Of a stretch of DNA of 64,000 bases, positions 58,535 to 64,000 are shown piece by piece; the stretch's first letter is position 1, and each line of letters opens with the position of its first letter. The notes under the pieces were generated by a model that was not told the origin of the DNA, searched no databases, and worked only from the letters and a program-made list of their open reading frames with translations. Source of the stretch: Arachis hypogaea (taxonomy: Eukaryota > Streptophyta > Magnoliopsida > Fabales > Fabaceae); assembly GCF_003086295.3 (NCBI RefSeq), contig NC_092044.1, positions 8,954,843-9,018,842 of the forward strand, written 5' to 3'. The position numbers were made by a program, and so were the translations under genes.

Positions 58535-59604
58535 GAGTGAAATTTCATTCTTTAACAATTTTACGAATTTTTTTTATCACTTAACGAAAATATAATTCTA
58601 TTACTATTCCTATCAATTAATTCTATTAGATTTTTTACTCTTATTATTAATGTTTTCATTTAGAATTAACGAATTTTGTTTACATGATCCGTTAAGTCAA
58701 CACGTATTAGACAATAATTTATTCGGACAAATCGTACCTTTGTCTTCTTCTTTTCTTTTCTTTTTTCTCCTCTTTTATGCGAACTAGAACACCACTAGCC
58801 TAACTCTCCCCTTTTTTTTCCTCAACATCATTTTCGGCCACCATCATCACTAACATCTACTACCATTCTTTGTTCTCATTGTACCAACCCACTATCACCT
58901 CCTTCTTCTTTGCTACACCAACTATTGTCACCTCCTTTTAATTGAGTAATTTTATCTGTTTAAATACTTGAATTTGGCTTGGGATATAGTTTTACGAGTT
59001 GTCTTTTTCTGGATTTTGATGATTGAGTATAGATATTTACTTAAAATATCAATTTGCTTGTGAAAGAGTGATTTGATGATTATGTGGTAAGTCAGTATTT
59101 TAATCGTTCGATATAAAGTTCTCTACTTGGAATGCAGATTTGGGATTTAGTATGAAACCAAATAGAGACAAGGACAAGTTAGTGAGAGGGGATTGTGAGG
59201 ATAAGGAGAAGAAAAAAAGCAAGAGAGGATAGCCGTGGCGGCGCTGAAATTGCCGATGATGAACAGAAAAGTAGGGCGAGAAATATGACTTCGTGGTTTT
59301 GGTTCGGTAAAAAAGAAGAGAATGATGGCAGTGGAGTGGTGCAGCAATGACGGTGGATGTTGGTGATGATGGAGGATAAAAATGGTGGAGAGGAGAAAGA
59401 GAGAATGTAGGAAATGGTGGTAGATGTTGGTGATGATTAGGGGCTGGGTTGAGGTTATACTCCTCCTATTGACGGAGAGTTTTGCGAAAAGACCAGAATG
59501 TCTGACGGAAGTAATGAATAGGGATTGCGATAGAACTATGCTTTCGTTAAGGGGGCGGAAAGGAGTTTCGTGAAATTGTTAAGGGCCAGGGTGAGGTTTC
59601 GCTC
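58535..59604. mobile_element. Mutator-like non-autonomous element, 1070 bp, with 9-bp target duplication
   Basis: Arms begin GAG(T/C)GAAA(T/C)(T/C)TCA and share TTAACAATTT(T/C)ACGAA and TTAACGAAA over about 100 bases. Flanks GAAGAGATA (58526-58534) and GAAAAGATA (59605-59613) match at 8 of 9 positions. The interior has two opposed coding-like stretches of low-complexity Ser/Thr-rich codons but no known protein. Confidence 0.8.
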
Positions 59605-59613
59605 GAAAAGATA

Positions 59614-60181
59614 TTATGCATTCTCGTTATAGAGAGTTCACACCGAAATAAACTTGGTCGAGTAATTCGATCTTGTTTCAATCAAAATAATTGAACGATA
59701 ATAAAATAATATATAAAATTATAAATAAATATAAAAATACAAATTTATTTTAATATAAATTTTAAAAATATATAAATTAGCATTAACAAAAATTCAACAA
59801 TACAATAATAACATTAAGACTGTGTCTAGAACAAAGATTGAGACTAAGAGACAGAGACTGAACTAAATTTAAGTATTGTGTTTAGTGTAAAGTGTACATG
59901 ACTGAGTTATGTCTTAGTATTTCTTTTGGTTTAAGATAGAAACAGAGACTGAAATTATTCAAATTATATAAATACCCCTATTATAATTCAGTTAATGAAA
60001 AACCCTAGCCCATGTAATTCAAAGTAGCATCCACCCTTTTTCTCCATCTCCAAATCCTCAAAGTGCAGCTATGTTAAGCCCTCCTCCCTTCAACCCCATC
60101 CCCGACAGCAAAACACGAACCCTACCGAGCAAAGTGCATGACAGTAAATTAATAAATTACAAACATATAATCAATAAATTA
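59614..60181. other. Intergenic sequence with a possible MITE fragment
   Basis: 59815-59965 has repeated GAGACTAAGAGACAGAGACTG-like words (GAGACAGAGACTGA, AACAGAGACTGAAA), which I associate with a common legume MITE. Ends not defined. Confidence 0.4.
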
Positions 60182-61330
60182 TACTATAAGAAAAACGTTG
60201 AATACTATTGAAATTACTGTTAGATTTTGCTTCAGTACTTATCCGACGAAATAAACCTCGTCAATAACATATTACCGGCAAATTTTTGCGTCTAACATTA
60301 AATTTCGTCAGATTTAGAGATGGAATATATATTGTAAGAAAATAGAATCTATTGAACGTTACCATATGAAGTTTTTCGACAGTAATGTTAGCGCCATATC
60401 ATACGATGGTAATGCCCACAATTTTTTTTTAAATTTTTTTTTGAAAATTTTACCATTGGAATATTCCAATGGTAGCCTTTTTGTTATTTATTAATAATGA
60501 TTTTTCACATCAGTGCGTTAAACCTGATGTGAAATATCAAACATACAAATTAAAAATACGGAATGATGGAAATTTAAATATTTGAAACAATGCTAATTAT
60601 ATCACATTCTTCTCAAAGTTTGGTAAATAAATACATATCATAGAACTATATTTATATTAGCTTTATTCCGATTCATCATCTTCTTCCTCTGGTTCACCAT
60701 TCTTCTCTTCCGAGGTAGTTTCCTGGTTATCGAACTCGTCTTCCTCTTCTTCTCGCCATCGATCCCGTCTTCTTTTTGAAGATTGTCGTCCTCCGGTGGT
60801 AGTGCATCGCCATCTATTCAAAGGTCAATGATGTCATCACCTGTGATAGCTGACCGAAGGGTAATCGGCTCACCAGATATCAGCCACTATTTTTGAAAGA
60901 GTTGGGTCATCAATTTGGTAAGGTTCTTGACCCTCTGTCCTGTCATTAGATTCGATGCGGCCTCTTGGCTTAGTCTTAACCACCACTACCTAACTAGACT
61001 TGTATGAGCCCAGATAAGGCAAATAGTATACCTGTCGTGTATTTTGAGGTAGAATAAAAAGATCATAGTGCTTATATTTTCTTGTTACATTAACTTCAGT
61101 GATATCGTAGTTCTTGTGCTTACGTGTCCCTTGTCGCAAACTTGGATCATACCATTTACATTTAAATACGCACACCCTGTATGTAGTGCGACATAAATAC
61201 TCTAATTCAATTATGTTGTGCAACACACCAAACCAACCAGAATGCCCACCACCTAAATCTCTACGAACCCAAACTCCGGTGTTATCTATTTTTTTTTTCA
61301 ATCGACCACTATTTAAAGAATGGAATCAAT
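60182..61330 (-). mobile_element. CACTA element fragment, 3' part
   Basis: The left end TACTATAAGAAAAACG (60182) is one base from the CACTA terminus and is followed by subterminal words such as GACGAAATAAACCTCGTC and TTTCGTCAGA. The coding relic on the minus strand ends just inside it. The right part of the element is missing; sequence from 61331 on is not recognised. Confidence 0.6.
60660..61301 (-). pseudogene. CACTA TNP2-type transposase, C-terminal fragment
   Basis: TNP2 is the main CACTA transposase. From 61301 leftward: GWFGVLHNIIELEYLC, YRVCVFKCKWYDPSLRQG, TEVNVTRKYKHYDLFILPQN and TRQVYYLPYLGSYKSS, matching the domain I recall as DUF4216, which follows the TNP2 core. After the stop at 60990 the reading continues as VVVVKTKPRGRIES and, past more stops, an acidic tail EEEDEFDNQETTSEEKNG. 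The catalytic domain is not present in the window. Confidence 0.75.
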
Positions 61331-61654
61331 ACCCATTTACATTGTATATCAAGTAGCTAGTGCTCATTTACAAACACAAAATCAACAAATCACAAAATAG
61401 ACAAATCACAATTGACCCGAGGTAATCTTTGTAACAGTACAGTCACGGCGGCGACGGAGAGGATATCCTTGGTTCAGTCACGAAGGGAGATCAATTCTTC
61501 GGTTGAAAATTGGAAGGGTGCAGGGAGGCGAGGGCGACTGTCGATCTCTGTGGTAGTGGAGGAGTCCTTAAAGGCATGGTTGAAGAAGATTTTGGAAGGA
61601 AAATGGTAGAAGAAGTGGATGCTGGTGAAGGTGGTGAGGGTAGCAGTAAAAGCG
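61331..61654. other. Unrecognised sequence
   Basis: 61430-61650 is GC-richer, with GGCGGCGACGGAGAGG and GGTGAAGGTGGTGAGG words, and open in several frames, but no protein is recognised. It may belong to either neighbouring element. Confidence 0.4.
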
Positions 61655-63672
61655 TGATGCGGATTTTACAAACCACAAACTACCGGCAAGTGCACCAGAT
61701 TATATCAAGTAATACCACGGTGAGTGGGTAATCGTTTTCACGAGAATTTATGCATCAAGCAACCATGATTAATTGATTATTCTAGTTAAACGGTTGAAAA
61801 TGTTATTTGTTGAGATTTGAGAATTAAGAATTACTTGAATTCAAAACTAATGAAAATAAAAGCAAGTAAATAAAGCATAAATGAGATTAAGCGAAAGCAA
61901 ATAAAGGAGCATAAGTAAATGAGAGCAGTAAACTGTAAGCACTAAAGTGATAAAAAGTAAATGCAACTGAGAATTAAAATGAAGCAGAGAATTGAAACAA
62001 TAAACGGAATTGAGGATTGGGAATTAAGATGAAGCAATTAGATGACAAGAACTAAAGATAAGCAGTAAATGCTAAGAATTAAAGGAAAGCTAATAAATGA
62101 CATGAACTATAAGAAAGCAGTAAATGAATTAGAAGAGCAATATGAATTAAAATATTAAGGATTGGAGATGTTGAATCTTCATGAATTAATGATTCTCACT
62201 TCTTTCTTAATCATGCAAAGTTAGATCTCTGGCAGATCATAAGTAATTGAACTCCAATTCCTTGGTAATCTCAATTTTTTTTTACTTAATCAATTACCAA
62301 TTCCTTGATCAATTGCTCATGAGAAGAGGTGAAGCATAACTTTTTATTTAAAACACATAATCCTTGAGATGTAGATTTAGATTGATTCAATATCACTTAT
62401 CAAATTCTAAATCCAAAATCAGAGGAATTATGAGAGAAAAGTTTAAAGCTCAATTACTATGATTCTTTTTCCAAGTTTTCATAGAATTCAAGTGAGATTC
62501 AAACTAATTTTCAATAGATTTAAATATTTGTGATGAAAAACAAAACTCTCTCTTAGAACAACCAAGCTTGAATCAAGAAGAAGAGAAAGATAACATCAAT
62601 TCATTATTATTCAGCAGAGCTCCTTTCTTTATTGGAGAGAAGTTAGTGACTCATGCTACAAGCTAAAAATTTCAAAGTAAGAAGAGAATGAAGAAAAAAA
62701 AGAAGACCCCTTAACCAAGTCTCATCCCCGAACTTATTTACTACTCCAGAATAAAAACTAAATTCAAATTCAATTCAAATCACATTAAATTACCATTTCT
62801 TAACTCACTATCACTATCCATGAAGCTTGCTTTCTAATGGGTTTTTGGGGTTGATTAATTGTGAATTGTGGCTTGACTTGGATGGAATTGTGTTGGACTT
62901 GGAGGTGAGATATTTGAATTAATTTAAAGGCTCCAGAAGAGGGGTTATTCTCTTTGGCGCGTGCATAGAGCACGCTTTGAGTCTTGGGCGTGTCCCACGC
63001 TTTGAATTTTGGCCAATTTCCATCATTAGGGATCAAAGGCATGTTTGTGGAGCACGCTTCACATGTTAGGCGTGTAACACGCTACTTCATTGAGTGCCAA
63101 ATTTAAAGTCCCAAAAGGATAATGGCTTCGAAGGCGTGTTTGTGGCACAGGCTTTGCATCTTGGGCGTGTTGCACGCTTCATTGTGCACCCAATTTGTGC
63201 CTCCAGGATTGAGAGTGGCTTCGAAAGTGTGTGTGCCAAACACACTTCATTCCTTTGGTGTGTTGCACGCTTTCTTGCTGAGCCAAGTTGGGATTCTAAG
63301 AATGATTTGAAATCACTAGCGTTACTAGTGCACACGTTTCATGAATTGGGGGTGTTGCATGCTTTGTTATGGGCCAAATTGGTGCTCCATAACTTGATGG
63401 GTGCTCGAAGGCGTGTCTTTGACAGACGCTTTGCAACTTCAGCATGTTTAACGCTTTGTAATGGAAGAAAATGTGAGCTCCAGGGGTTTAGCAAGGTTGG
63501 AAGGCATGTCTTTGACACACGCTTTGCATTCCCAGTGTGTTGCACGCTTTGCTAGTAGCCCAAATTTGATGCACCCAAGAGTGGAATGAGGCTTGAAGCG
63601 TTACCTCCTCACATGCTTTAATCTCTTTGCGTGTTGCACGCTTCATGACTTCTGGAGCTTCTAAAGAGTGAA
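61655..63672 (-). repeat. Athila-like LTR, minus strand, interrupted at its 5' side
   Basis: On the minus strand the end reads GGTATTACTTGATA, GGTGCACTTGCCGGTA, then AAATCCGCATCA, closely like the end of the LTRs at 6470-6522 and 15735-15790. No primer site follows the end, so this is a 3' LTR or a solo LTR. The start is not seen because another LTR begins at 63673. It contains a tandem array at 62945-63660. Confidence 0.7.
62945..63660. repeat. Tandem array, about eight units of ~93 bp
   Basis: Equivalent GGCGTGT-type sites occur near 62956, 63038, 63133, 63226, 63318, 63410, 63503 and 63597. Each unit has a first GGCGTGTTTGTGGCACAGGC-like segment, TTGCATCTTGGGCGTG, TTGCACGCTT, and a CCAAATTTGTGC-like spacer. 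GCGTG-TTG-CACGC is a small hairpin in each. Confidence 0.8.
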
Positions 63673-63744
63673 TGTAACACCCTACCACACAGAACTTTAC
63701 GCTTAAGCCGTAAAACAGAGGTGGTGTGGTATTACGACCTCTAA

Positions 63745-63806
<62 letters not shown>

Positions 63807-64000
63807 AAAGGAGATAGTATACTAGGAGCCTTGAAAAAACAATAAAACAAAATTGCAAAATAAAAAGCGCAATGCTCAGAAATACAAATTATTTGCATGA
63901 GAAGAAAACTAAAGTTCATTAACATATATATAAAAAAAACAAGAGTAGAGGGTCAAGAGTACAAAATAACAAGCTCCTAACTCAGCCTGTGAAGCCAAGG
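63673..64000 (+). repeat. Start of another LTR (TGTAACACC type), runs off the window
   Basis: TGTAACACCCTACCACACAG begins abruptly inside the Athila-like LTR, followed by TTTACGCTTAAGCCGTAAAA, an inverted repeat, and an (AAT)n tract. I recall this start from abundant peanut retrotransposon LTRs (possibly FIDEL), but cannot verify the family. Confidence 0.6.
63745..63804. repeat. (AAT)n microsatellite
   Basis: About 20 perfect AAT units inside the LTR. Confidence 0.95.

Noticed and set aside
62945..63660. Protein-coding repeats (several open frames on both strands)
   Set aside because: The 93-bp period keeps frames open by chance (divisible by three); no protein homology, and it lies inside an LTR.
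63488..63925. 145-codon minus-strand frame with a long Tyr run
   Set aside because: The Tyr run is the (AAT)n microsatellite read as codons; the rest is the tandem array and LTR.

Overview
The window is nuclear DNA of a flowering plant. It is AT-rich, its genes are split by GT-AG introns, and most of it is transposon debris of plant type (Athila and Tat Ty3/gypsy, Copia, CACTA, long-TIR Mutator-like elements, tRNA-derived SINEs, a LINE tail). Repeat style suggests a legume, possibly peanut (Arachis); that is recognition from memory, not proof.

Host genes are few. From the left: the first exon of an MLO gene (448-640, minus, running off the window); an eight-exon SYP4-type syntaxin (about 1937-5708, minus) that is 5'-truncated and frameshifted; an F-box gene (about 35232-36500, plus) with two apparent single-base frameshifts; and one intact gene, an AIR12-like GPI-anchored DOMON protein (53924-54640, minus). 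No operon-like or pathway link joins these genes.

Transposon layout: 5907-15790 is a decayed Athila-type element (gag, protease, RNase H, integrase, env-like ORF, 3' LTR) that has lost reverse transcriptase and part of its 5' LTR. An LTR-like stretch follows to 18547. Between 19.3 and 24.3 kb lie three long-TIR elements and a SINE, then a CACTA ORF fragment (24.8-25.3 kb). 29934-33432 is a minus-strand Tat-type element that keeps gag and the convergent antisense ORF but has lost pol. 37.8-39.2 kb is a Copia gag-protease remnant, followed by a MITE. 44315-48555 is a complete CACTA-type element with a 3-bp target duplication; it carries exons of a DExH-box RNA helicase. 55.3-61.3 kb holds a MITE, a LINE tail, a Mutator-like element with 9-bp target duplications and a CACTA TNP2 fragment. 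The window ends in a minus-strand Athila-like LTR with a 93-bp tandem array, interrupted at 63673 by the start of another LTR.

The most notable cargo is stray gene pieces: four helicase exons inside the CACTA element, one mitochondrial-type LON protease exon with intact splice sites (40207-40314), a plastid rps18 fragment (about 41650-41832), and a plant-mobile-domain pseudogene (42485 to about 43900). I see no CRISPR, no prokaryote-like system and no intact autonomous transposon.
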